Shown: positions 1 through 10,879, counted from the stretch's first letter. The stretch is 64,000 nt of DNA from Castanea sativa (GCF_040712315.1 NC_134020.1:38308751-38372750); one strand, 5' to 3'. Notes: generated from the sequence alone by a model not told the origin. Translations and numbers: made by a program.

Positions 1-37
1 CTAAATATATAATTTACCCAAAATATTAAAAAAAAAA

Positions 38-118
38 AACTGGCTGTTTGTTTCACGTTAATGTCGGTTGTAGCTTGGATCAAAATAAAAGTCTGATTCA
101 TAGGATTTTTAAGAGAAA
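38..118 (+). repeat. Segment matching DnaJ intron 1
   Basis: About 80 bases here align closely with the 3' end of intron 1 of the DnaJ gene (25553-25633). Shared blocks include GCTGTTTGTTTCA, TAGCTTGGATCAAAATA, CTGAT-CAT and a terminal CTGCAG, the last being the intron's splice acceptor in the DnaJ gene. The match fades after CTGCAG, where the DnaJ exon would start. It may be the edge of a second, decayed DnaJ copy lying left of the window, or a repeat shared by both places. Confidence 0.6.
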
Positions 119-406
119 TTTTCTGCAGCTCTGTTCAATGCCTATGAAATTTTCTTGGCTCTTCGTTTTGTAATTTATCTAGAGCCGTTTCACAATATGT
201 GGAACTCACATATGTAGGATCCACACATATTGTGAGAGATATATCTCATAAGATATAAGATAGATGATAGTTTTTTGATGATAGGGATGGCAATACAGTG
301 AGACAAGATCAATGCGCTCATGGGTTCCACATTCCCTTTTTGTGGTAAAAAAATCCACAAGGGACGAGAGCGAACATGTTGAGTTTGGGGTAAGTTGATT
401 ATCTTT

Positions 407-597
407 GAGAAATGTTATGTCCACAACATATTCACAATACTTTCACAACAAATCTTAAGTGGCAGATCGTTACTAGCTATCTCTAGTGGGCAAAAGAGTA
501 ATGTCAGCGGTGGGTTCAAATTAGAACCAGCAACAACTTACCACTTAGGATTTATTGTGAACATTTTGTGAAAAATGTTGTGGATGTAGCACTTCTC
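407..597. mobile_element. MITE, family A copy 1
   Basis: A 191-bp element with imperfect terminal inverted repeats: it starts GAGAAATGTTATGTCCACAA and ends with the approximate reverse complement (TTGTGGATGTAGCACTTCTC). A second copy of the same family lies at 32264-32454, with the same order of internal blocks (aagtggcaga, gttcaaatt-gaacc, caac-taccac). It has no coding capacity. Confidence 0.7.
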
Positions 598-599
598 AT

Positions 600-1361
600 T
601 ATCTTTTACTAATCATAAGAGATAAAGATAATCGAGAGTAAAAAGAAAGAGTGAAAAAAAAAAAGTTTTTGAAGATGGTGGTATAACATGTATTAAAAAA
701 AAGCACAAATTATAATTAGGCTACTTATACCAAAAAAAAAAAATACTAGACATATAGAAAATATTAAATTATATGGATAACTAATTTCTATATATATCAA
801 ATAAATTATGTATATATATTGGGTTAAGGCGGGCGCCAACAAAATTCGTCTTCACCCCAACACCTCTTTGGGGTGGGTAGAATTGGGTGGAGCAAAGTTA
901 GGGAGGGCATTTTTTGCTATTCGATGCATTTAGAAATATTGTGTAATAAATTATATTATGTATCACCTATAATACTTATGTGTTATAATAAATAGGAATT
1001 GACTTATTATATTTCATAAGAACCTATTTTTCATATTTTACATAATCACTCTTCAAAATAGTCCACATCAGATTATCTATTTTACACAACATTTTATTAA
1101 AATACTCTTTTTTTAATTGTTTCTCTTTCTTCGCACACAACAACCACCATTTACTCTCTTCTTTCATCGTTAGTATAAAAACCAAATATAAAATGAATAG
1201 TACTAATGTAAATTTACACGGTTATTATAGAATCATGTATTTTTACACAACTTTGTAATCATGTATTTTTAGTTTTTTACATAACTTTGCATGGACTAAT
1301 GTGGGTGAATTTTAGGCTTGGGTGGCTAAAATGTGGTACTATTGGTCAAATAGATAAAAAG
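600..1361. other. AT-rich intergenic sequence, no gene seen
   Basis: Low-complexity AT-rich sequence with poly(A) runs and TATATA tracts. I find no open frame, splice-consistent exon or RNA gene here. An ATG at 672 is followed at once by stop codons. Confidence 0.5.
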
Positions 1362-1432
1362 AAGCGTTGTGAGAATTGAACTCATGACCTCTTGCATCCA
1401 AAGCGAGAATAATACCACTCGACCAAACAGCC
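1362..1432 (-). pseudogene. tRNA-Pro(UGG)-like sequence, decayed
   Basis: On the minus strand this reads as a proline tRNA: a D-arm TTTGGTCGAGTGGTA, an anticodon loop TTTGGAT flanked by CTCGC and GCAAG giving anticodon TGG, and a T arm GAGTTCAATTCTC. Compared with a plant tRNA-Pro, one anticodon-stem pair is C-A, one T-stem pair is broken, and the acceptor stem holds a C-C mismatch and G-T wobbles. The 71-nt length is about right. The defects suggest a pseudogene or a tRNA-derived SINE head rather than a working tRNA. Confidence 0.6.
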
Positions 1433-1509
1433 TCTTTTGTTCTCGTCTTCCTATTTTTTTTTGTCATAAACCTTATAACTAATGTGATAAATCTTAAAAC
1501 CCTTTTTTA

Positions 1510-1772
1510 TTAATTAAGTTTAAAATTCTTCGATCACAGCTTATTCATAACTCACTTCGTTTCCTTCAACAATTCATCTTTCTCAGACTCCAAACAAAAT
1601 CAGAATTAGGGGTTTTTTTGGTACCAAATTCTTCAATTTTCAAATAAATTCACAATCACAGTGTTCCTAATTTCTGTAACCCTAATTAATTTTATCACTT
1701 CAATTTTTTTTAAATAAAACAATTTAACTGGCTTATTAATTAATTAATTTTTGTTTGAGATTGTTGGTGTAG
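1510..1772 (+). promoter_or_regulatory. Probable 5' leader/intron 1 of the SNU23 gene
   Basis: A leader-like stretch (cttcgatcacagcttattcat...tctcagactccaaac) precedes a T-rich stretch ending in TTGTTGGTGTAG, the acceptor of the first recognisable coding exon. No ATG occurs from 1483 to 1772, so the translation start of the gene is not here. Confidence 0.4.
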
Positions 1773-4700
1773 GTTGTTGGGGTTGATAACACGTTTAGAA
1801 GGAAATTTGATCGGGAGGAGTATTTGGAACGAGCTCGAGAGCGTGAAAGACAGGTAATTTAATTAATTTATTTATTTAAAAAAAATTTCATTGTGATTAA
1901 TTGCTCTTAGTTGATTGTGGTTCCTTTTTGTTGAACTGTAGGAGGAAGAGTCACGGTCTAAATCCAAATGTAAGTGATTTTAATTTGATAATCTTTTTTC
2001 AGTTTGAATTTGTATTTGTTTCTGGTTTGATTGGTTTTAGTATCTCTGTGTGTGTGTTTTAATTGAACCCTTAGACTTGTAGTGTAATGGGTAGAATTAC
2101 TATTGGGCGTTCTACAGCGTGTGTAAATTGAACCCTCTGAATTGTAGAGTAATGGCTTTGCAGAAATAGTACTGGGTGTTGACTTTGTGTGTGCGCGCGC
2201 ACTCACACTCGTGTTAACGAACCCCTTTTAATCATAGAGTAATGGGTTTGCAAAATTAATATTGGGTGCGCCTACCTACCTGCCTACATGTGTGTGTGTG
2301 CGCTAATTAAACTCTCTAAATGGTAGAGTAATGGGTTTACAGAATTAATATTAGGCGTTTGTATGTGTGTGTTCTAACTGAACCCTTTGAATTGTAGGCT
2401 AATCAGTTTGCAGCATCAATATTGGGCGGTTGTATTCTGTGTGCATGTTAATTGAACCCTGTGAATTCTAAAGTAATTGGTTTGCAGAATTAATATTGGG
2501 TGTTCTAATCTGTGTGTGCATGTGCATATAACAGTGAAGAATTGATATTGTTTGTTGTTTATATGTTGAAAGAATTGGCTCTGCTGAAGAGTAGATTGAT
2601 GGGAGTGAAAATTTACATGATTGGTTGGTTTTATTGCAGCAAAAGGTCCTCCAGTGCAGAGGAAGCCTTTGAAACATAGGGATTATGAAGTGGACCTTGA
2701 ATCTCGGTTAGGAAAAACTCAGGTCTGTTGCTTTGTCTCTGTTTCTTTTCTAGAATTGTTTTTCTTCTTGATTGTGTGCTTAGGCCATTTTGCTTGTAAG
2801 TTGTACTAGGAGATTCAGACACTATTGTAATTAGTAGGTGTTCTAGCCAAAAAGAACTAGGTCTCTCTTACTGCCTTATGTTGCTTTTTGTTACTTTAAA
2901 GAAGATGATACTAAAACTTTTACCTCTTTGGATGGGGATTTAGTAGATGGAGTGACAAATGCACCACCAATATAGACGGATCACACCTTTGAAGCAAACC
3001 TGCTTATAACAGTTGACAATCTCAAAATTGGAGTCTTGGACTTTCCATTTTTATTGTGGAAGTAGAAATATGCATTTCCTTTGAACCTAGTTCATAATTA
3101 TAATTAGTTTTCATTAATGAACAATTGTAAATCTATTTAACAATTGAGACAAATTCTATTCATACATCTTATTCACTTTACCCTAGGAAAATATTGCAGC
3201 AAGATTATTGAGATTTTCAGGTCAAATAAACTACGCAGAAAATGAGGAAATGCTGTATGTACCATTCAGAGTACATGAAACTAAGGAATTAATGTCCTAT
3301 TAGAATACCATTTTGGTAATTGAGCTATATATTTGTGGGCCTGAATCATATTGACATGCAGCATTTTATAGACTGGGATATGGTCCTGTGTAATGGACTT
3401 AACCGTGTGTGTGTGTGTATATATATATATTTTATGGATTTTGGCTTTGGTATATAATCTGCTGAGTTTTGAATGTTGTGGTTGGCGTGATCTCGATTGT
3501 GAATATATGGAATAAAATTGTCATGATTTTCTACATTTTATTGCTCTAATTGTGTGGGGTATATTTTACTTTGTGTTTTCATAGGTTTTGATTTGTTCTG
3601 CCTGATAAGTTTCTTGGCACATATAGCATAACTTTTTATTTCCCTGTTAGTTTAAACAGTTTGAAACATCTATAATTGTATGTTGAATATCTTATACCAA
3701 ATCTTGCTCGACTTAATACATGAATTTATTTTGTCATTTAATTTTGCAGGTTGTTACTCCAGTGGCACCTTTAAGTCAGCAGGTACATGACCATGTTCTC
3801 ATGTGTCCCATGTCATCATATGGTTATTGCTGATATCTATCTTCTTTAATAGTACTCTTATATTAAACATTTTTATTTACCATGTTTTCTTGATTAAATC
3901 TGTTCATTTTACAGGCTGGATATTACTGTTCTGTTTGTAAGTGTGTAGTGAAAGATTCTGCAAATTACTTGGATCATATCAATGGAAAGAAACGTATGTG
4001 GTTCTCTGTAGACAATATTGTTTCATCAATTCTTTTAATGAAGAGTTTTCTTAGTTTGATCACTCTTCTAATGGCTCTTTTTATCTTGTCACATAGATCA
4101 AAGAGCGTTGGGTATGTCTATGCGGGTTGAACGGGCATCTGTTGACCAGGTACATTTTGGCAAGTAATTTTAATTATGATGAATGAAAGTTTAATAAACA
4201 GGCATAATTGAATGTGTAAAAAAGGATGCAACCTTTTCTTAGGGAAACTCTCAAGCTTAGGCTCTATGTATGTGAAGATATATAGAAGTAAACCATGTAA
4301 TATATGTAACATGGATGCTAAAAATCCCACCTTCCAGAGATGTCGAAGAGGAGATCACCACTATTCATTTAAAGATAAAACTATTTTTCTGGCCTGAACC
4401 ATTTGATCATAAGTACATATTTTTCTTGTTATGGTGTATTTGAGCTGCAACTTTATGGTCTATAGGTCAAACAGCGATTTGAAGTTCTTAAGAAGCGGAG
4501 AGTTCCTGGAAGCTTCACAGAGCAAGGTAAAGAATTTGAAGGAGAAGGAATTTTTTTTTTGGGGAGTTTGTGTGTGTGTGTGTGTTTCAGTAGAGGTTTA
4601 TGTAACTGGTTGGTAATCTATGGTTGGCAGTGGAAAATTGATCTCTCTCTCTCTCCCAGATCTTGATGAGCGGATCTTAAAGCAGCAAGAAGAAGAGGAG

Positions 4701-5066
4701 GAACGGAAGCGCCAACGTCGAGAAAAGAAAAAAGAGAAGAAGGTGAGCACTGTACTACCATGGTTTGCTTAATACTGTATATGTGAGCAGTGAGCCACAA
4801 GATTGTCGGAAAAAAAGGGTGTATGCTGTTTTTGCCTATCTCTAGATATTAATTTCTCAGGCCAATGCTATGTAATTCATGAACATGTTATACTTTATAC
4901 GTGTAAGGAGAGTATTTTTTTTTTTTTTGATAGGAGAGTGTGTTTAACAGTCATGTTTCCTGATATTTTTTATGTTCAGAAAGAGGTGGCAGAAGAGGAA
5001 ACTGAAATTGATCCTGATGTTGCGGCAATGATGGGATTTGGGGGTTTCACTTCATCCAAGAAGTGA
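1773..5066 (+). CDS. SNU23/ZMAT2-type spliceosomal zinc-finger protein (start exon not found)
   Basis: Homologue of yeast Snu23 and human ZMAT2, a U1-type zinc-finger protein of the U4/U6.U5 tri-snRNP; role inferred from the family. Exons with consistent phases: 1773-1853, 1942-1969, 2640-2722, 3750-3782, 3915-3993, 4097-4149, 4466-4526, 4660-4742 and 4980-5066, giving 195 codons plus a stop. The protein begins [20 protein letters not shown], continues with [20 protein letters not shown], then a matrin/U1-type finger (CSVC, 12 residues, H, 5 residues, H in HINGKKH), then [10 protein letters not shown], a basic helix ([13 protein letters not shown]), and ends [18 protein letters not shown]. 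This is nearly the full family length (about 200 aa). Only the few N-terminal residues with the initiator Met are missing; no suitable ATG exon is visible upstream. A likely poly(A) signal AATAAA is at 5319. Introns carry GT repeats and a minisatellite. Confidence 0.9.
2058..2530 (+). repeat. Intronic minisatellite, ~70-90 bp unit, 6 copies
   Basis: Six degenerate copies start near 2060, 2128, 2216, 2305, 2377 and 2450. Each has the order AATTGAACCCT, TAGAGTAATGG, TTTGCAGAATTAATATTGGG and a GT-rich tail of variable length. The array lies wholly in the intron between the exons ending at 1969 and starting at 2640. Several units carry TTTGCAG, which resembles a splice acceptor. Confidence 0.85.
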
Positions 5067-5318
5067 TCATGTTTCATTATTATTCCATCCCATATTTGGA
5101 GTGAGCTTTGGCCATGTAATCTTTGTAGCATTGTACTTGTGACAGTAAGGAACAGCTTAATTTAGGTACCTTGACCTTTTAGAAATTGTTTTTATATAAA
5201 AAAAAAAAATTATATTGCATTTGAGATGTTCTATGTTAACACTTTGTTTGTTCTTATTTTTTTTAATGGTTGAAGCTTGGGCCAACGCCAAAAGCAGTAA
5301 TGTGGCTTGGTTTCGGGA

Positions 5319-5324
5319 AATAAA
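5319..5324 (+). terminator. Putative poly(A) signal of the SNU23 gene
   Basis: Canonical AATAAA, 253 bases after the stop codon, in T-rich context. This is the first canonical hexamer after the stop. Confidence 0.4.
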
Positions 5325-5690
5325 AGTTTTAAAAGCAAAATGGAAAACATGAACTCTGAATTGTTTTGTGAGGTGCGTAGACATTATTCATTCTGTTAGA
5401 CGACATGCGTTCAAATGAAATGAAAATGAAAATGTTGATGTTTTGTTTCAGAATGGTCTTAGTCTTGGGCGAAACAAAAACACTCAATAGTTATATAAGG
5501 CTTACATAGTCACATCACGCTAAAAGTGTCCGCCTCTTGCAAAAACGACATGCTGTTTAAGGGTTTGTTTGATTAGGTGTTTTGAGGATTTTTTTTTCAA
5601 GTAACATTAAATATTAAAAAATTTAGTTAGTTGTCATGTTTTAAAACAATGATGAAAAATAGCATCTCGAGTTTTTAAAACTCGAGTTCC

Positions 5691-5928
5691 AAGATAAAAC
5701 TTGAGTTTATAAGTCTCGATTCGCAAGCCGTGAGAGCCAATGTGGACGAAAAATTCACGTGGAAGCATTTAAGACTCGAGTTTTAAAGACTCGAGTTTTA
5801 CCTTTCTTCAAGATAAAACTTGAGTTTATAAGTCTCGATTCGCAAGCCGTGAGAGCCAATGTGGACGAAAAATTCACGTGGAAGCATTTAAGACTCGAGT
5901 TTTAAAGACTCGAGTTTTACCTTTCTTC
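5691..5928. repeat. 119-bp tandem duplication rich in CTCGAG
   Basis: Two nearly identical 119-bp copies (5691-5809 and 5810-5928), each starting AAGATAAAACTTGAGTTTAT and containing AAGACTCGAGTTTTAAAGACT. The palindrome CTCGAG and its variants recur from 5668 to 6340, including GAAACTCGAGATGC near the right end, so the duplication sits inside a larger element with CTCGAG-bearing ends. Confidence 0.85.
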
Positions 5929-6039
5929 ATCTCTGGGTTTCTTCATCTGCTAGGTTTCTTCTCCTTCTTCTTCCTTTTGTTTTATTTTTTTGTTCTTCTT
6001 CGTTCTTTGACGGCAGATCTGTAGACCAGATCGTGCCTC

Positions 6040-6180
6040 TTCAAATTGTCTCTTCGTTCTTCCTCTTCAGATTAGATCGTCTCACTTCGTTCTTCCTTTT
6101 CAGATCAAATCGTCTCTCTTCGTTCTTCTTCTTCAGATCAGATCATGCCTCTTCAAATTCAAATCGTCTCTGTTCTTCGA
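6040..6180 (+). repeat. Degenerate ~45-bp CT-rich tandem repeat
   Basis: Three to four copies of a unit like TTCGTTCTTCCTCTTCAGAT followed by CAGATCGTCTC. The open frame over it is low-complexity and I do not call it a gene. Confidence 0.6.
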
Positions 6181-6435
6181 ATCGCCTTTGTTCTTGTTCA
6201 AATCATTTCTGTTCTTCAAGTACAAAATCGAGTCTTAGAGACTCGAGATCTATGTGGCATTATACCGCCAACTCACCAAGTGGGAATCGAGTCTTTACCG
6301 CTCGAGTTTTAGATTGAAATCGAGTTTTTGAAACTCGAGATGCTAGTTTGCATCATTCTTTCAAACCCATCATAACTTACGATATGCTTCCTCCTCACAC
6401 TGCTGCTCTGAAAATATCCTCTTTGAGAGACTTAT

Positions 6436-6700
6436 GGCCTGTTTGGAAGTTTAGAGAGGGAGGAGAATAGAGGGGAGTAGAGAGGAGGAGAGTAGTGGGG
6501 AGGAGAGTAGAGGGGAATGATTAGTACTTTCTCTTATTTGGATGTTTTAAAAAGTATGATGGAAATGAGAAAAAATTATTTAAATAGACAAATTTACTCC
6601 TATTTGAAAAAGAACTTACAACATTGATCTATAATTAATTTGTTAGATTAAATAATTATTTAATCAACATCCTCATTCTATCAAATACCACTAATAAAAG
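6436..6700. mobile_element. MITE-like element, GGCCTGTTTGG end
   Basis: Starts GGCCTGTTTGGAAGTTTAGA followed by GAGGGAGGAGAGTAGAGG. It is the inverse of the right end of the element ending at 16050 (CTCTACTCTCCCTCC ... TTTCCAAACAGGCC). The right border here is not clear. Confidence 0.45.
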
Positions 6701-6838
6701 GGTCATTCTACTGTACCCCTTATTTTTTTTAGTGGGTACGGTACCCACCCAAATCTATATTATTAATCGGTGTTATTTTAATTGTGACAGTTGATTTAAG
6801 TTTAGTGCGAAACTTGTTACCGGGAGACTAGGTTAGTG

Positions 6839-7757
6839 TATAAAAGCCAAAAAAAAAAAAAAAAACGAAAAACAGGTGATTCTCTCTCAACTTCATATCC
6901 TCTCTCTCTCGTGTGCTACCTCTTTTTCCTTCTCTTAAAAAAACCTCAGATTGCTGCTTCTTCTCCCATGTCCGTCAACTTCACTTCATCCCATCAGCAT
7001 CCTCATTTACTCACTGCTAAGGGTTTTTAAGGGATCAACTCGTTTTGATTTTGTTTAAGGTAAGAATCAAACAAAACCCTAATTTCTCTTTCATTGTTTG
7101 ATGCCCCTTTTTCTTTTTTGATTTTTGAGAAAATTTTGGAATTTCGCTCTTAAATTTCATTTCACTGTAATTTTGGCAAATTTCTGTGTTGGTGAGGTAC
7201 CAATTTTGTTCTTTCATAGTTTCTCAAAAAAAAAAAATTGTTCTTTCATATAAGTGGCACTGAAAGTGCTTGTTGAAATGCTTTTTAGGGATTCAGTTTT
7301 TCCAAAACTTGTGGCTCTGTGTTCTGCTCATCAGGGGGTGTGGGTTCTTGTTAGTGTGGTGTTGAAATTTTATTTGTATTTATTTTATTTTATTTTATTA
7401 GTTAGCAGAGGAAAAAGACAACAACTATGTATTTAAAGGGGAAGGGTTTGTATAAAGAAATAAATTTTTTCTTTTATGTCCTAGGGAGGACACAGGTATA
7501 GAGTTTCTATTTCATTTCTTTTCTGTGTGGTGTACAACTAAGTTGTAATTCTGTAGCTATTGCAGCATCTCGGAATCAAATCTCGAATTTTGTTTTGAGT
7601 GTTTTCTACTTTTAGAGTTTTAGAGTTTGAGAGCTGTTGTGTTGCATTTTGGCTAGTACAGAATTGGGTTTTTTGTACTTTTGCTTGCTATTTGCATCTC
7701 AGGTTGTTTCTGGTGTCTGTGCTAATAAAATTTTCTGATTTATAAAAAAAAAAAAAA
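6839..7757 (+). ncRNA. Candidate short transcription unit without a long ORF
   Basis: A TATAAAAG box at 6839 is followed by a CT-rich leader of plant type, a 20-codon ORF starting at 6968 (MSVNFTSSHQHPHL...), and a good splice donor AAG|GTAAGA at 7059/7060. An AATAAA at 7724 is followed 14 bases later by an A14 run. No coding exon is recognisable downstream of the donor. It may be a 5' exon and intron of a lost gene, a non-coding gene, or chance. Confidence 0.25.
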
Positions 7758-7909
7758 TTTAAAGAGATTGTAGATCAAAATAACGAAATTTTTAGAAACA
7801 TCCTGTTATTTTATATTTACATGTTGAATTAGTCAATAGCATTTTTGGACGGTCAACTAGAATGAAACGGACGGCTACTTTTTATGCTAGTGCTTACTCA
7901 ATGGCAAGG

Positions 7910-7947
7910 TTTTTATTTTTATTTTTATTTTTATTTTTATTTTTACT
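7910..7947. repeat. (ATTTTT)n microsatellite
   Basis: Six to seven units of ATTTTT in a row. Confidence 0.9.
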
Positions 7948-7949
7948 TT

Positions 7950-8958
7950 TTTTATAACTGTCTCACTAGGTAAATTTAGTTGCTCATGTCATAGACCTGC
8001 TCATGTCCAATTTCAAGGCACACATCACCTCTCTCCCTTTTTTTTATTTTCTTGATAAAAGAAAAAACCTCACTGCCATATAGCACCTTTTAGTGATGTG
8101 GTTATCAACTTGAGACTAGGCTTAAGTCGACTTACCGGGACTTTTGCAGCAACTTGTCCCTAGTCACTCCGATGCATTGCCCATATGCCTGCTTGAGTCT
8201 TGATATTCTGTTATTTGGGTAAATATTAGTGCAAACCAGTTATTACACACAAATATGCACACACTTCTTGCACTGAAATCATGACAGTTATGTGCTACAA
8301 TTGGTATTTGTCAGTATGAAATAAACATTGCCCATATTATTTACTCTTCTTTTCTTCACCAGCCTATGGAAGTACTTGTTTTATAGGGTTTTGACTTAAA
8401 TTAGCACAATCCTATTTACTAAGCAAATAGCACGATTTTTACATTCCATCCATTGATGAGACCGGCTGAATCAACCCTTACAAACAGAGAAGAGTTTTCT
8501 CCTGATACAGTCATTAGTTTTCTCATGGTTTAAGTATATACAATCATCATAGTTTTCTCACCTGCTAATGACCAAAAGGAGTAATAGCAGAAGCAAAACC
8601 TGCTAGGTTGTGTTCCTAGCAAACCTGCAAACCCAAAAAGGAACCAAAAATTAAAAACAATCAAGCAATAAAGGGACCAAACGGAAATTTTAAATATATA
8701 TAATAAAAAATAAAAACCAGATGGAAAAAGGAATGTTAAAAAGGGATGTACCGAAATTTAGAGGCGATAAACGGCAAATTTCGCAAACAAAGAGAGATGC
8801 AGAGAGAGATAGAGGGAACTGTATCTTTTATTGTCGACATCGAAGGAAAGAAGATATGCTGCTACCGAACTGAGAAAATTCCGGAGCAGACAAAACTTCA
8901 GAGCTCCGTGGGCTTGTGGGATTCTTAGAGCTCCGTAAAAGGTGAAGAAAAACAATTC

Positions 8959-8960
<2 letters not shown>
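7950..8960. other. Intergenic sequence, nothing recognised
   Basis: Mixed AT-rich sequence with no supported gene. The small ORFs at 8746-8955 overlap on both strands, have no recognisable motif, and border a GA repeat; I treat them as chance. Confidence 0.4.

Positions 8961-9001
<41 letters not shown>
8961..9001. repeat. (AG)20 microsatellite
   Basis: Uninterrupted AG dinucleotides over 41 bases. Confidence 0.98.
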
Positions 9002-9002
<1 letters not shown>

Positions 9003-9059
9003 GAAAACTGAAAAGAGGGAAAGGAAAGAATTGTTGGTCAGAGGAGGTGAATTTACAAG

Positions 9060-9268
9060 AAATGAGAGAGAGAGTCGTTCTTAGATTTCAGGGGCATTAT
9101 AGTCATTTTTCATGTTCTAATGGTATTTTGATCACTTTATAGGTTGTAATGGTTTTTTTTTTTTTTTAAATGTTAGAGGGAATTGAAGGGGTTTTGGTTA
9201 TTTTTTAGGTTTTGAGTGAATTTCGGTCTTTTCTAATGTTTTCGAGATCATTTTGTAGGTATTAAGGA
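9060..9268. repeat. TGGTCATTTT-type minisatellite, left half
   Basis: Degenerate units of about 40 bp built around GGGTATTTTGGTCATTTT (for example GGGGCATTATAGTCATTTTT). The same repeat resumes at 10546-10720, so the element at 9269-10545 was inserted into the array. Confidence 0.55.
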
Positions 9269-10545
9269 TAGGGGTGTGTAGCGAACCCACCAAAACCAAA
9301 CCGACTCGACCCAACCCACCGGGTTAGGTCAATTTTTAGGAGATGGTGGGTTGGGTTGGGTCATGATTTTTTTTTTTTTTTTAACAGTGAGTCAGGTTAG
9401 GTTTGGGTTATGAGATTTACAAACCTGCCTAACCCAACCAGACTCACCTATATTTAATATATTTTTATATTTGAAAAGATATATTATATAATTTTGATAT
9501 TTTTTTTTTTTGCCCATTTTCCTAAACAAACCCTGTACATTACACCACTAAGGCATGGGAGAATGCATATGTGGTTGGATCTGGACCCTACACTTGGAAT
9601 GACTGTGAACAAAGGAAGAGGAAGCATTGACTGAAAGATCCTATTCTTGGTCCATGCCAAAGGCATGACTACTTTGAAAAGGAAGTAAGATATGCATCCG
9701 ACATAAGACTTAAATACACACAAAAAAGAGATAATGACTTTCTAAGTGTCGTTAACTATGGGACACTCCTTATTGGTAAAATGCATTGCCGGACTACTTT
9801 AAAGACATGTGTATCATTCACAAGATCGATATCCCTCTCAATGTCCAGGACTTGTTTCCCAAGCAGCAGCAAAGTCACCTACCCACAGGTCTTAGTGCCA
9901 CGTTGGCGCAATCTCCATCCTTTAGTCAGCTTTCCATATCACAGCTATGTAAAGTTAGAAAACAAGGTCTCTCTTTAAGGAAGAACACCCTTATTGTACA
10001 AGAGCGACCTATTTTCTCCACATAATACAAATTTGAACAAAGCAATAACATTCCATTCTTGTTCAAACCATGGTTTTTCATCCCTTCTCTTAGGGTTTTT
10101 CACGTACATCTTATTTCCTTTTTACGTTTTTGCTATCACTTTCATCTTCTCTAACATGTGTCATGTCAAAGTTAGCATTTTTGTCACTTACAAGCTTTTT
10201 CATGTAAATGTATTGTTAGATAACTTATTTTATTCCTTTATATAAGCTCAAATTTAACTTGCACATACAAAACCCAAACCCTAAGTTTTTCTTATATAGT
10301 TTGTGTTTGTTCGGCGTTATGCTCATGATTATTTGATTATAAATTTGCTTTTAATTGTAGTGGTGTTGTTCTAATGCTCAATTTAATAATAATGAAAAGA
10401 AAATTTGTCCAACCCATGGGTCCAACCGACCTAACCCGATCCACGTGGGTTGGGTTAGGTTGAGTTGAACCCTTATGATGGGTTTGGGTTGGATTTTTTT
10501 TAACCCACCATGGTGGGTTGGGTTGAAAAAACTTCTTAACCCCTA
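9269..10545. mobile_element. Non-autonomous hAT-like element, 1277 bp
   Basis: Ends are TAGGGGTGTGTAGC and the inverted TTCTTAACCCCTA. Both subterminal regions are rich in GGGTTGGGTT/AACCCAACCC in inverted orientation (9295-9365 and 10409-10525). The flanks attaagga and actaaggg are an imperfect 8-bp target duplication (6 of 8), as expected for hAT. Internal ORFs are short and unrecognised. Superfamily assignment rests on the 8-bp duplication and is tentative. Confidence 0.55.
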
Positions 10546-10720
10546 ACTAAGGGTATCTCGGTCTTTGTTAAGTTTCTAAGGGTATTTTTAGATATTCTCT
10601 ATGTATAGGGACGATTCTGGTCATTTTCTTTTCTAAGGGTATTATGGTCATTTTTTTTGTAAGGGTAGTTTGGTCATATTTTAGTTTTGTGGTTATTTTA
10701 GTAATTTATTTATATTTTAT
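10546..10720. repeat. TGGTCATTTT-type minisatellite, right half
   Basis: Continuation of the array at 9060-9268: units such as AAGGGTATTATGGTCATTTT and AAGGGTAGTTTGGTCATATT. Confidence 0.6.
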
Positions 10721-10879
10721 GGAAATTTCGGTAGGAAACTTTAGTTTCGTGCTCAGCAATTCAATTATACAATGGCAACAATGGAAGGCAAAAATAATGA
10801 TGCCATGGCCGAGACAAGTCAGTTCGAAACTTAAATTTTTTTTTCCCATTACAGAAGAAATTTTTTTTTCTAGAAATCA

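Noticed and set aside
6033..6317. Ser/Phe-rich plus-strand 94-codon frame
   Set aside because: Runs through a CT-rich tandem repeat and the CTCGAG element; no domain.
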